A stretch of 64,000 nucleotides of DNA, from NCBI GenBank assembly GCA_023014485.1, contig JAJOZX010001567.1, forward strand, positions 592,501 through 656,500, written 5' to 3'. A program made the translations under genes and the position numbers. The first letter of the stretch is position 1. Each line of letters opens with the position of its first letter. The stretch comes from Bathynomus jamesi. Its lineage: Eukaryota; Arthropoda; Malacostraca; Isopoda; Cirolanidae. Below are positions 52,960 to 62,905 of this stretch, in pieces. A model generated the notes under the pieces. The model did no database searches, was not told where the DNA came from, and saw nothing but the letters and a program-made list of their open reading frames with translations.

Positions 52960-53636
52960 CTCAACGGGAAAGTTAGTTTGAACGGTATTGAAAGCACTTT
53001 TAGGTATAGCCTAATCACGCCGCTGCGGTTACACTCTGTAGGCTTAGCGAGCATTGCTTAAGAACGAGGCATAGAGACCTTACCGACGATGTTGAAATAC
53101 CTCTGGAGATAGAAGAGATACTTGAAGGTTGACCTTGGATAGTGTAGGCCCGAAATGCTGAATGCCTCGGGAGATGGAAGAGATACTTGAAGGTTAACCT
53201 TGTAGACTGTAGGCCCGAGGTGAAGTTGACCGTCCTGTATTTCGCACGTCGAAGATGACCTTGAAACCGGTAGCGGGGCCTATTGAAGGCTTGTTGAACG
53301 GGCGCCGATCGACTTGAGGTGAAGGATGAGTTGAACCAGGGTGAAAAGGATGTTGCCTCAAGTGTTGATTCGCTTCGTGTATTATTGAGATGTTGCTTGA
53401 GGGACTGAGGCCGGCTGAAGTCGAACGGCGCTGGTTTCAAAGGATTGCTTCTGCAGGCGAACTGTAGAAGGCCTTACTTGATGATAGACCGGAGTCTTGA
53501 AGGAAACAGCAGGCCTCTCCCCGCGAAGTCGGAGAGGGGGTGGCTTAACGAGTGTTGCTGCTGACGAAGGCTGAGAGTGAGACGTGACGAACAAGACGAG
53601 AAGTGAAGACTGCGGAGAGAGGGGTGAGTTTCTTTT
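52960..53636 (-). other. GC-richer island with a 65-bp duplication; unassigned
   Basis: Base composition differs clearly from its surroundings. Two neighbouring copies of about 65 bases contain GGAGAT(A/G)GAAGAGATACT and TGTAGGCCCGA (about 53098-53222). Two overlapping minus-strand ORFs (53440-53015 and 53594-53382) are Ser/Arg/Pro-rich and lack family features, so I do not call them genes. Could be a promoter, a first exon or an LTR; none is shown. Confidence 0.4.
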
Positions 53637-53639
53637 TTT

Positions 53640-53845
53640 TTAATTGGGGTTGTTTAAATTCCTTCGCAACATCTAAGGTCATATGACGGAGGGGATCTAC
53701 AGCTTTACGTGGGATCCGAACCACAGGTCGCTACATAATCTGGGTGCAGAGGACGGTCTCCCATCCAACTACGACCCAGACCCAATGTCGCTTAACTTCG
53801 CTGATCTCCGGGAAGCGGTGTTACGACATCGGCCACGACGTAGCG
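53640..53845 (-). mobile_element. 5S rRNA-derived SINE (copy 3, best head)
   Basis: Minus strand: the 5S-like head includes TCAGCGAAGTTAAGCGACAT and TTGGATGGGAGACCGTCC, very close to eukaryotic 5S rRNA internal promoter sequence. The core GGTTCGGATCCCACGTAAAG (53703-53722, complement) and the tail AATTTAAACAACCCC follow, ending in an A-rich stretch (T run at 53631-53640 on the plus strand). Confidence 0.85.
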
Positions 53846-54157
53846 GTGAGTGAGGGAGAGTTTCAATGAACTTTCTCTTTTATAGGCTCTTAGGACGCCA
53901 AGTTTCGCGGGTCTTTCTGGGAAGCCACAAGCGTCCTATTGTTGCTAAGACGCTAGCTTTCGCGGACCTTTTGGGAAAAGACAAGCGTCCTTATTGTTTC
54001 TGATTCCTTGAACACCACGTATGTCTTTCGCTTCCATATATTCTAAGATGTCTAAGCACGGGGTGGAAGAAGGAATTTGTTTGTCTATTTGTTGTCTGTT
54101 CGCTACAAGTAGTCTGTTTCTCTGTCTGTTTCTTTGTCTGTTCACTATATATATATA

Positions 54158-54357
54158 CAGGGTATCCCATAAGTCAGGTGAAGGAAAAGGAGGAGGCCTT
54201 TTCCTCACGAGTGTAACTCACTTCCATATTAGCCAGTGCGTGTTATTCTACCTGCAACGAAAAAAGCTCGCAAAACAAGACATCAATTTAAACATTTGTT
54301 TCGTAAATTCAATTTAAAATAAATTTTCCTTTGAGACCGGACTTGTGGGGCACCCTG
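54158..54357. mobile_element. Tc1/mariner-type MITE, 200 bp
   Basis: CAGGGTATCCCATAAGTCAG at the left and CCGGACTTGTGGGGCACCCTG-like right end (imperfect), flanked by TA (54156-54157, 54358-54359) in a TA array. Probably a relative of the 13274/50233 family. Confidence 0.72.
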
Positions 54358-54399
54358 TATATAGTGTGAGAAGTACTTCATGTGAATGTGTTCCATAGA

Positions 54400-55900
54400 G
54401 AAGAAGTTCGGGTATGAGTATGGTTTCATATAAAGAAGCTTTGTAATGTGGCAGCTGGTACAACAAAAGCATGTGTTCTCCTATGCACCATTTCTCTTAC
54501 CAGTGAGGTTAGATACGCGAGGGTGCCACATTTAAATGAAGATATTCAGAGCATTGACCACAGTAATATCTATAAAAAAATAAAGAGTGGATAAATTTCT
54601 TAAAGTAATTAAAACTGTAAATCTATCACGAATTTCACTTTGTTAATCAATCTTAGCTCATCTCTGAATATTATCAACTTGTTTCAAAGTAATCTCTCCA
54701 CGCTAAGACAAAAGATGAGAGCAATACTCCATCTGAGAACGCACATGGCTTTTTAAATGATAGCCAACAACTCATTGGTAAAATAGTGCCTGGCACAACA
54801 GAATAGATTAATCATTTTGACGGCCTGTACTACGAGGCGTTTGACACATGGAGTCCATGTGAGGCTTGATGTGAAAATGAGGTCTCGGATGTTTGTACTA
54901 CTGAAAATTATGTCAGAAAGAAATAATAAATTTTAATGTTAAATATAATGTAATACGTTTTTGTGCTACATAAAGGATACCATATTTTAAGATACCTTCT
55001 CCGCTCGGGGAAGATCAGCATTTTGAGACTATATCGTGGTTTCCTTATCCTCAGATTCAAGATCTTTAGTTTTACTGACGAATGAGGGCAATAGTGAACC
55101 AGCAATGAAGGATTGAGTCACCAGCGTAGGAGTTTATAGAATTAGAAGTGACGGAGAGAAGATTAATAATAGTGAGAAGGGATAGAGTTGAAGCAAGAAC
55201 AGATCCTTGAGGAATACCGGAACCGATGGAATGAAAGTCAGAGACATAGACTGCCAAGCATTACGCGTATTCTGCGACAAGACAGAAAAGATGAAAGAAA
55301 AGGAAGGAGAAGAGAGAGGCTACAAGAATACTTTAGAAAGAAGAGATCGATGCCAAATTCTGCTAAAAAAAACCTTTGATATGTCTAGTGCTGTTGCATG
55401 TGTTTCTCCATCTGGTGAATGAGAAACGAAAAAAAATAACAGTAGAAAGACCATGACGGAATGCATACTGCCGGTCATGAATAATTTATTTTTAACGAGG
55501 TGTTCTATGATATGGCTGGTTCATAATTGACTCGCATGTCTTACCAATGACTGCAGTAAAAAATATTTGTCGATAATTTGAAGGATCTGAGAGATTACCA
55601 TTTTGGGGTATAGAATGAACGTTGAAATCTTTTCAAGAAGAGGGAAACAGACGAAAGGAGATATAAGTGAAAGAATTCGTAAAGACAACCGGAAGAATAT
55701 CTTCGGGACCCCGAGGACTTATTTATTTTAAATTTATAAAAGATGTGTTTGACATCCTTAGCTTTTATTTTTAAGTCTGAAATAGATGGAACCCCGTGTC
55801 CAAAAAAGGAGTCCCGCGATTATCTTGAGAAAGAATATTTTTCTAGAACTGAAATTTATTCAGCCATCAAGTCGACAACTCGACATAAGGTTGGGATGGA
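54400..55900 (-). pseudogene. LINE-E reverse transcriptase region (degenerate)
   Basis: Jockey-like RT in shifting frames on the minus strand. About 55640-55560 reads NLSDPSNYRQIFFTAVIG and IIHDRQYAFRHG (RT motifs 1-2). 55257-55072 reads GIPQGSVLASTLSLLTI and SNSINSYAGDSILH, where the catalytic YADD is now YAGD. About 54740-54860 reads LTWTPCVKRLV and SHVRSQMEYCSH in different frames. The order and content match jockey-type LINEs of crustaceans. The loss of one catalytic Asp and many frameshifts make it inactive. Confidence 0.78.
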
Positions 55901-56086
55901 GGAATGACTACAGAAGTTTGAGTTAAAAGCTTTTAAAATTAACCAAAATACTTTATAACCGCTGGGAAAAGTTTGCTAGTTTGTTTGTTGAGAAAAGTTG
56001 GATTTTCTTAATTTAATGATAATAATTTAAAGCTTGCGAGATTCTAGAAGTGCGGTACTTTTCAACTAGTATTTTCTTTTATCTAC

Positions 56087-56262
56087 AGCAATGTTTCTGA
56101 AGCGGTGGTCGTAGTTTGTTTACCCCTGTAGTAGTGATTTGTGCGCAAAAAAAAAAAAAAAAGCTTCGTGAATTTGTTTACCCCTGTAGGATGATAAGGG
56201 GTTGCGCCGACCTAAGATCCTGACAGAGGGATCGTGGGGAAAATCCGGCTAAGAAACACTGG
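56087..56262. mobile_element. hAT-type MITE (old)
   Basis: The right end CGGCTAAGAAACACTG is the complement of CAGTGTTTCTTAGCCG, a common hAT-type terminus. The left end CAGCAATGTTTCTGAAG is a degraded version. Inner part GTTTACCCCTGTAG occurs twice (56116 and 56173). No coding capacity. Confidence 0.6.
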
Positions 56263-56519
56263 TCTAAAGGTAGGCTACTGCAAAAGAATGGTTGAACCAT
56301 CGCGGAATTTTACTGTTTTGATTTGTTTTATGGAAGATAAATTAATTCTTGCCCATCTTGGTGACTTCAGCGATATTGTCGGAAGTACAGGTGTTTTCTT
56401 AAACGTAAGAAGGACAGGGAAAGGAAGAGTAAAAGTTGCAGGAACCGGACCAGTCCACTCTATCAGATGGCTCTATCAGATGAACCAAGACAAGAAAAAG
56501 ACATTAATAGTCTTGTCTC
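56263..56519 (+). other. unassigned ORF-like segment
   Basis: Part of an open frame 56234-56536 (100 codons) with VGSTGVFLNVRRTGKGRVKV. I do not recognise it. It is interrupted by the SINE at 56520. It may be part of the same source as 56750-57110; not claimed as a gene. Confidence 0.3.
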
Positions 56520-56700
56520 ATGGCATGATTGGTTAGAGCGCCGTCCGGCAGTGCTGAGACTCCGTTAAGTCGTGGATTAGAGCCCCACGTAAAGCTGTAG
56601 ACTTCCTTCATCACGTGACTTCGAGGGATGGGGCCACCAGATTGACCTTCGTGTGAAGAGGGACCAACGCACAGAACTGTGACGAGGTTACGAGGTATGA
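56520..56700 (+). mobile_element. single-tRNA-headed SINE with LINE-A-type tail
   Basis: Head with GGTTAGAGCGCCGTCC (tRNA-Ile-like box A region) and GTGGATTAGAGCCCCACG. This passes directly into AAAGCTGTAGACTTCCTTCA with CACGTGAC, the central block of the 5S SINEs, and then GGGGCCACCAGATTGACCTT with GTGACGAGGTTACGAGGTAT, the LINE-A subfamily terminus (compare 36830-36905). It combines features of both other SINE kinds in this window. Confidence 0.78.
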
Positions 56701-56749
56701 GGTGGGACAGGTTCTAAGAAATAGGTCCAATAGGTAGCTGTGATGAGCC

Positions 56750-57110
56750 TTGCAATTAAGGGATCAACGATGGCTAAGTGACAAGCTGGGTAAGTTTATG
56801 GGAATCGACAAAGAGCTTGGCCTCTGCACCAACTGGATCGGAGCGGGAGTAGAACATCACAGTGTGTACACTGAAATGCCCCTAAACTACAATTTTGGCG
56901 GTAGGATCAAAGCTATTTCTCTTAATGAAACTCTCTAAATGATCAAAGAGACTGGGACCCAGTGGAGCATTAAAAGAGCGATAGATAAAGCAGAAGTATT
57001 TAATGCCTAAAAGGATAAGTCAAAATTAACTGAAGAAAAGTTGGAAAAATGTTACAAGCTACCCAAGATCTGGCATAGCGACGTACATCACCCTTTGAGT
57101 TCAGTTCAGG
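56750..57110 (+). other. unassigned ORF-like segment
   Basis: Open frame 56750-56938 with FMGIDKELGLCTNWIGAG continues after one stop into IKETGTQWSIKRAIDKAEVF and KLTEEKLEKCYKLPKIWH. This composition looks protein-like rather than random, but I cannot name a family. It lies on the opposite strand to LINE-E and between its endonuclease and RT parts. Possibly a fragment of another element or of a captured gene. Confidence 0.35.
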
Positions 57111-57149
57111 AAAGATTTTCTAGTCAGGAAAGTCAAAATGAGAAGAAAT

Positions 57150-57580
57150 AAGTGAAGGAGAAAGCTGAGTTTTAGTTAAGAGGGAAAATCCGGGTTAGCA
57201 GATCGTACAAAATCTAGATTAGTACCCGGCCCTCTTATATCGCAAAAATAAACGGGAAAATGTTGTTTCGTGGGTATCTGATCCAAAAGTAATGGGTTCA
57301 AAAGTGTACTGGAACGTCTGACTCTCCGAGTTAGGTCATTGCGTACATATACACAACATCCACCTTTGGAATGAAATTGAGTATAGAGTAAGTAGGAGGG
57401 TACAGAAAAGGGGTTGCTGTCAGTCGTCCTAGACACCTGGGTTTCAGTGAGAAAGAGAAGGTGAGGTTTAGAGGAGGAGAGGTGATGTTCAGTAGATTGA
57501 AAATGTGAGGATAGGCCACGAACGACCAGAACGACTGGTGATTATGTTCTGAATAAACCCCGTGATAACATTAAAAATCT
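57150..57580 (-). pseudogene. LINE-E endonuclease N-terminal fragment
   Basis: On the minus strand, overlapping frames read SSKPHLLFL-like sequence, SRTTDSNPFSVPSYLLY and KGGCCVYVRNDLTRR, the start of the apurinic-type endonuclease domain of a jockey-like LINE common in crustaceans. The usual catalytic His and Asp blocks further downstream are missing. Upstream of it, about 57590-57545 encodes MPEIFNVITG. The RT part of the same element probably continues at 55900-54400 after about 1.2 kb of inserted sequence. Confidence 0.75.
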
Positions 57581-57918
57581 CAGGCATCATGAATCTTGAA
57601 AATAATGAAAATACAAGAAAAAAATTAATATAGCCATACATATCCCAATGATAGAAATAGGTAATGTTATGTCCTGTTCAGTCGAGTAATCGGATGCTTG
57701 GAAAAACTGAAGTTATCCCAGCATCATTCGAGGCATGGGAGAGAAGGTTGAATTTGGGAATTCCTAAGCTTCGACGGCAGTACCTTCCTGGGCGGTTGGG
57801 TGTCCAAACATATTTAATAAAATATATATACTGTACAAGACTTGTTTTATAATCCCTTACAGTTACATTTTATACTTCTTAAACTTTGTCCCATATTTTA
57901 CAAATACAGTGTGTATAT
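57581..57918. other. no gene seen
   Basis: Sequence between LINE-E and the hAT-like element 2; the plus-strand ORF 57664-57852 has no recognised family. Confidence 0.4.
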
Positions 57919-58132
57919 TAGGGTATAACTTTTTTACAACCTAATATTCCTGTACTTTAATTCGATGAACTTTTGCCTAAAAACAAAGAAATTAACTTTC
58001 ATTTTAATATCTTTTTAGAAAAGGTCACCCCTAAATCAAAAAATCGATTATTGCATACGTAACTTTATTGCATATTCCATGTAATATAATAAAAGAACTC
58101 ACAACATAATCGTTATAATACTTGTACATATA

Positions 58133-59889
58133 TTACTGCTTATTGCTTAGAATAAACCGAAGTTGCAGTTTGTTTTTGTTTCTGCAGGCAGCATACAGTT
58201 CCTGCATAACTTTGATTGCACGTTCTGCACACTGATTACTTCTTGGTATCTTGAGTGGGGATGGCTCCTGCTTCCAGTGATTTTCCAATGAGTTCAATGC
58301 TTTTTTGTAAGGTTTCAATATTTCTGACAAGTTCTTGAAGTCATTTTCATTGTACATCTGATTAGTAAACCAATATTCTGCCCAGATGTATGAAATGAAT
58401 CTGCATACCTTCTCCAAAGTCTTCCTTGTTGTAGGTATAAGAATAAATGCAAGGATAGCTAGAATGGCTCTTGAATGCCACCTCGCATTGCTGATGTTTG
58501 GAATTTTCTGAAAGTTAATCAAAGGAAAATTCCCTTTTTCTTCAAAGAATCTAAACACCCGTGTTAGATGGTACAAAAACTTAATATCATCTCTCCATCC
58601 TGATTTCTCGAGGACCTCTTCTGTTCCATTAACAAACTGTGCCTTTAGTTCCTCATAATTCTTCACCAGTTGGGATACAAATGGATATTCGATGTTTGGA
58701 GAACTGGTGTTAGCACCAAGATCTTCGTCCATTACCAAACGGAGAATCCTGTCCAGAATGTGATGCTGGCAACTGATAAATTGTGGTTTGCAGATACCCT
58801 TCTCTGAGAACATTCGTTGCAATTTGACAACAACTCCACTCTTTTTCCCAGTGTTAACACTTGTTGTATCAGCAACGATCATCTTTATTGCAATCCATAA
58901 GGTGTATTCATCAATAACTTTTGCAATTCCTTCAGCAATAGTTTCAGCCTTGCCATCTTTCAGACGCAATGCATCCAATTTTACTTCGGTTCTTTCATTT
59001 TTAAGTACCACTACTTGATACTCATTTTCCTCAATGCGCTTTCCATCAAAATGTAAAGACCACTCTTCCATCTGTAAATTTTCAATCATTTCCTCCTTCA
59101 ATTTAGCAGCCTCTTTGTATGCTGACTTGTAAATTGCTGCTTGACTTGGTGTTGGAATGTCAATACCATCAAGTGACAACTGTTTGCATATTTTAGCGGC
59201 TTTACTTGTTGATACTCCTGTGGATGTCACCAAGTTGGTTGCAACTTTACTTTTGTTATGTCTTCTGGTTGGTGGAGTAATACTCTCATCTTCATCTTCA
59301 TGCTCGCTCTCTTCAGATTCAGTACCACTACCACCAGATACATGATTGTAAGATGTTGATGCTGATTCAGCAGGCAATTTTCGTCTCTTTGAGGGGTGAA
59401 TCGTTTCTTCACTTGCAACTTGACCTGTAGAGTACCCCACTTCTCCTTTGCTTTCCACTTGAAGGTGGTACAGTCGTTTGTCTTCCGAGGATAACCATTG
59501 GCCATTTACTTTAGTGATATCAAAAAGTTCATTAGGGCATCATATTTTCCCCTCCTGACACATTCATCATAAGTCTTCATCACCTTGTCAAGCTTTGCTC
59601 GTATTACTTGATCTGACACATGCGGAAAATTCAATTTATTCTTCCATAATTTTGTAACTTCTTTGGAAATTTCCACTATTCGCTCCTTTCTTCCTTTGAT
59701 TTCTGTTCCAAGAAACTGGTACCGTCCAATGATTTGGATTTGGAGTGGCATTCTGCATTTTTCTTCTAGTGAAGATTCTTCTAAAGGCACACTTCCTCTT
59801 CTTCTATGTGACTGCTGGAATCTCACCAGATTATTGGTCCAGATATCCTTGTTCTTCTGTATGGTAGTATCACTTTTCTTGTGTGACAT
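58133..59889 (-). pseudogene. divergent hAT-like transposase, element 2 (one frameshift)
   Basis: About 585 codons. The N-terminal 120 residues (59889-59530) are basic, with a possible Myb/SANT-like helical pattern (NKDIWTNNLVRF...VTKLWKNKLNFP). A one-base loss near 59530 shifts the frame; the rest is open for 441 codons from 59458. Then an acidic/Ser-rich linker, LHFDGKRI (first Asp), VADTTSVNTGKKSG (second Asp), CQHHILDRILR, SNARWHSRA and CAERAIKVM (candidate last acidic residue). The order of motifs equals element 1 at 8943-11066 and parallels hAT transposases. Inference: a DDE/RNase-H-fold cut-and-paste transposase of a hAT-related lineage. It has only this single defect, so it is probably the youngest DNA transposon in the window. 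Confidence 0.8.
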
Positions 59890-60000
59890 TATATTGCTTC
59901 TGAAACAGATATAAAAAGGTATTAAGTTGATTTGTTTGTTTGTTTATATATATTTATATATATATAATATTAATATAATATATAGAAATAATATAATAAT

Positions 60001-60605
60001 TAGAGGGCGGATTTTTAGGTGAAAAAATATGACCAAATATTTATTTTTTAGGTGATAAAATTTTGGAAAATATTTTTAGAACATCCATAGAACGTCTCAC
60101 GAAAATATTTATCACCAAATATTTTGGGCTCTATATATTTTTTGAGTTTGACTCCCCTCTACAAAACATTCTGGATACGCTTTTGTTTACGTGTTAAAAT
60201 GGAAGAAAAATTCAACAAATTAATTATGGTTAATAAATTTTAAAAATGTTCTGGAATGTTCAAGAGTGCAGAAGCGAATTCCACATTTCGCTACGTTTTT
60301 TAATTAAGCGAACATATTACAAATAATAAAAGCTTACCTGAAGTTGAGTTGAACTGAACAGTTGAGTAACTATTGCGCAATACTGGACACAAGTGATTCG
60401 GTTGATTTCATTTCGTGCTTTTATACAATTTGCGAGTGCATGAAGAACAATGTCGTGTGTTCTAGAATTTTCTTGAATGGGTGGATTGATATTAGTCATC
60501 GAATTTGAGCACCGGAAGTGATTTTTCGGGCGATCTCACGATATATTAGCGTACTGAAAAATTCGAAAATATTTTTTAGGTTAAAACCTAAAAGTCCGCC
60601 CTCTA
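60001..60605. mobile_element. nested non-autonomous hAT-type element
   Basis: 605 bp, ends TAGAGGGCGGATTTTTAGGT and ACCTAAAAGTCCGCCCTCTA, with an exact 8-bp duplication ATAATAAT on both sides (59993-60000, 60606-60613). The left end also has inner copies of TTTTTAGGTGA. Inserted in the 5' non-coding part of element 2. The minus-strand ORF 60317-60499 has no recognised family. Confidence 0.88.
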
Positions 60606-60802
60606 ATAATAATATATTTATATACTTATGAGTAGTAACGTAAATATATGGTTATGGTGATTCAAACTTTTGATTTGGGGGGGTGACCTTTTTTAAAAAC
60701 TGAGAGGAATTAGGGTCTTTTTCATTGTTTTTAAGCAAAAGTTCATCGATTTATGATACAGGAGATCTTTTATTTGAAAAAAAGTCTAAAAGTTTTACCC
60801 TA

Positions 60803-60806
<4 letters not shown>

Positions 60807-60893
<87 letters not shown>
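60807..60893. repeat. (TA)n-(GT)n-(TA)n microsatellite
   Basis: Compound array at the right flank of element 2. Confidence 0.92.
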
Positions 60894-60898
<5 letters not shown>

Positions 60899-61188
60899 TT
60901 ATATGCTAACGTTTAGGCCTTCCTACTAAATTCCTGATTTTTTAATTTATAATGCATCGAGAGACGTATAAATGTTCAAACATAATATGTTTAAAGCTAT
61001 CACCATACATTTACAAAAGAAAAAAATAATGAACAAAGAGAAACAGGGAGCACATAATAATGGATAATGATATTGATTTTTCAAGAGTGTAACACAAAGG
61101 TTTAGTCCCCCTTCAGAGCAGTAACTCGCAGAACTTCCTCTATTCATGAATGCATCCCAAGAGCATGCAATCTTCGTCATATTTTACC
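60894..61188. other. no gene seen
   Basis: Includes words resembling a degraded Tc1 end; not supportable. Confidence 0.35.
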
Positions 61189-61205
61189 TATATATATATA
61201 TATAT

Positions 61206-61240
<35 letters not shown>
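61189..61240. repeat. (TA)n microsatellite
   Basis: TA array hosting the small MITE to its right. Confidence 0.92.
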
Positions 61241-61243
<3 letters not shown>

Positions 61244-61308
61244 TGATTTTTTATTCGAGAACCATGAAAGATATTATTAAGGGTTCTCGAATAAAAGAAA
61301 TCACCCTG
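61239..61308. mobile_element. 70-bp Tc1/mariner-type MITE
   Basis: TGGTGATTTTTTATTCGAGA and, inverted, TCTCGAATAAAAGAAATCACC then CTG; TA at the right flank and a TA array at the left. Confidence 0.72.
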
Positions 61309-61620
61309 TACAATCCCATACGAAATTTAGATTCGTCTAATATAACAGATATCTTTTGTATTTCAAGCACGAAAACATTGATTTTCTAATACAATGTCAA
61401 ACCGATGATGGGATCTTCAAGAGAGTTTTCAAAATACCTGAAATGGAAGACTGCCGATGTATACAAGTCTGAAGAAGGCTACGCAGAGAATTTGTTTTTC
61501 CAAAAATTTTTGCTGCTTAAGCAAAAATTCATATTTCAATATTTCACAAATAAACATTTTCTGAAGTAATTTTTTTTTATTTGTATTTTTTGTGCTTTGA
61601 AAAAAAATAAAATATATATA
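61309..61620. other. no gene seen
   Basis: No recognised feature. Confidence 0.4.
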
Positions 61621-61841
61621 GGGTGAACCAAATGTAGGTGGACAGTAAATGATAACGTTTATTTTGAGAATACATATTTAATTTTTTTGTATACTATAAT
61701 ACAAAATAAAATTTAAATAAATTTAGTTATAATATTTAATATAATATAACACAAACACCATAGTTATAATGAACACCATAGTTATAATATAATATAACAC
61801 AAACCGTATTCAACCTACTGTCCACCTACTTTTGGTTCACC

Positions 61842-61844
<3 letters not shown>
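61621..61844. mobile_element. Tc1/mariner-type MITE, 224 bp
   Basis: GGGTGAACCAAATGTAGGTG with GACAGTA at the left and, inverted, TACTGTCCACCTACTTTTGG with TTCACCGTG at the right; TA on both sides. Contains a short internal duplication of CACCATAGTTATAAT (61758 and 61780). Confidence 0.78.
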
Positions 61845-61925
<81 letters not shown>

Positions 61926-61953
61926 TTAAATATACTATATATATATATATATA
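61845..61953. repeat. (TA)n microsatellite
   Basis: Long TA array with two interruptions, next to the MITE. Confidence 0.92.
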
Positions 61954-62191
61954 TTTTTTTTTTAATATATATATATTTTTTTTAAATTAATATTCTTTAA
62001 TTTGTTTACACACAAAGAATTATTTATTTAAATTATTTAAAACTTTAGTAAAAGGGTAATCGTATAGTTTACCATTCGCAAATTAGGTTGGTGTACTTTT
62101 ATGTTGTGTTTAAATGTTGCGAATTAATTCTGTTTTTATTTTTATTGTAGAGGTTGTTTTAAACATTGCAGGTCAGGTAGGTTAGGTTAGA

Positions 62192-62283
62192 TTATTATTA
62201 TTATTATTATTATTATTATTGTTACTCTTATTATTATTGTTATTATTATTATTATTATTATTATTGTTATTATTATTATATTA
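62192..62283. repeat. (ATT)n microsatellite with G interruptions
   Basis: ATT units with four TTG variants; preceded by a small GGTTAGGTTAG tract at 62178-62189. Confidence 0.9.
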
Positions 62284-62628
62284 TTTGATAATATGTGTTA
62301 CTCGACAGTATGTGGTCTAAATAAAATCAGCTTTAGTGTTTTTTTTTGTTTCAATAATTTGCGATGCTAAACTAAAAAATTACCATGAAAAAATTTGGGG
62401 AGCAATTTGGAAAATTACTCGTTTAATTTAAAATCTTTTTTTTTTAATTAATTATAAATTATGAATAGTTTGGAACTGGTTATATTCACATTTTTTCACA
62501 TGAAATCTAACTGAATTTCCCCCAAAAAAATTTTATATTCGAATTTTTTATGTAACTCTTTAACTTAACTACAATACATTAACTACAGTACATTATACAT
62601 ACAGAAATAAACACGTAAGTTTTCTTAC
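62284..62628. other. no gene seen
   Basis: AT-rich, no recognised feature. Confidence 0.4.
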
Positions 62629-62713
62629 CTCTACCGGATTCGAACCACTGTTCCTGAGATTTCCACTACGCAAAATACAGAACATTCTTTTCACTACACC
62701 ATTCGGAGTTGTG
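62629..62713 (-). repeat. tRNA-derived sequence
   Basis: Minus strand: CCGAATGGTGTAGTGAAAAG (box A-like) and GTGGTTCGAATCCGGTAG (good box B), 85 bases with a long variable region as in Ser/Leu tRNAs. The D arm is degraded (GTGAAAAG) and the acceptor does not pair, so it is probably a tRNA pseudogene or SINE head. Confidence 0.5.
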
Positions 62714-62905
62714 TCCTTATTCGACCAAATTTGGCATTTATCGTGTTTCTCTGCACTGCAGTTTTAAATAGAAGATATTTTAATCTATTCTATAAGGTGA
62801 AAAAGGTGAATTTTAAGAATCTAGAGGCAGTTCAGGGACAGAGTCTGTGATAGCTCCGCCCACACCCATAATCCCACTGATACAATAATGGCATAGAAAA
62901 TTGAT

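Larger units (their letters stand above)
57919..60802 (-). mobile_element. divergent hAT-like DNA transposon, element 2
   Basis: Inverted termini begin TAGGGTATAACTTTTTTACA on the left and, complemented, TAGGGTAAAACTTTTAGAC on the right. Similarity continues through TCGATGAACTTTTGC and AAAAGGTCACCCC, so the inverted repeats are about 125 bases. GTGTGTATAT flanks both ends (57909-57918, 60803-60812), an 8-10-bp target duplication. It carries one transposase gene, and a 605-bp nested element (60001-60605) in its 5' region. The TAGGGT start and duplication length fit hAT-type elements. Confidence 0.88.

Noticed and set aside
53015..53594. Host protein gene on the minus strand (two overlapping ORFs)
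   Set aside because: No domain, no conserved motif, overlapping frames, and low-complexity composition. Kept only as an unassigned region.
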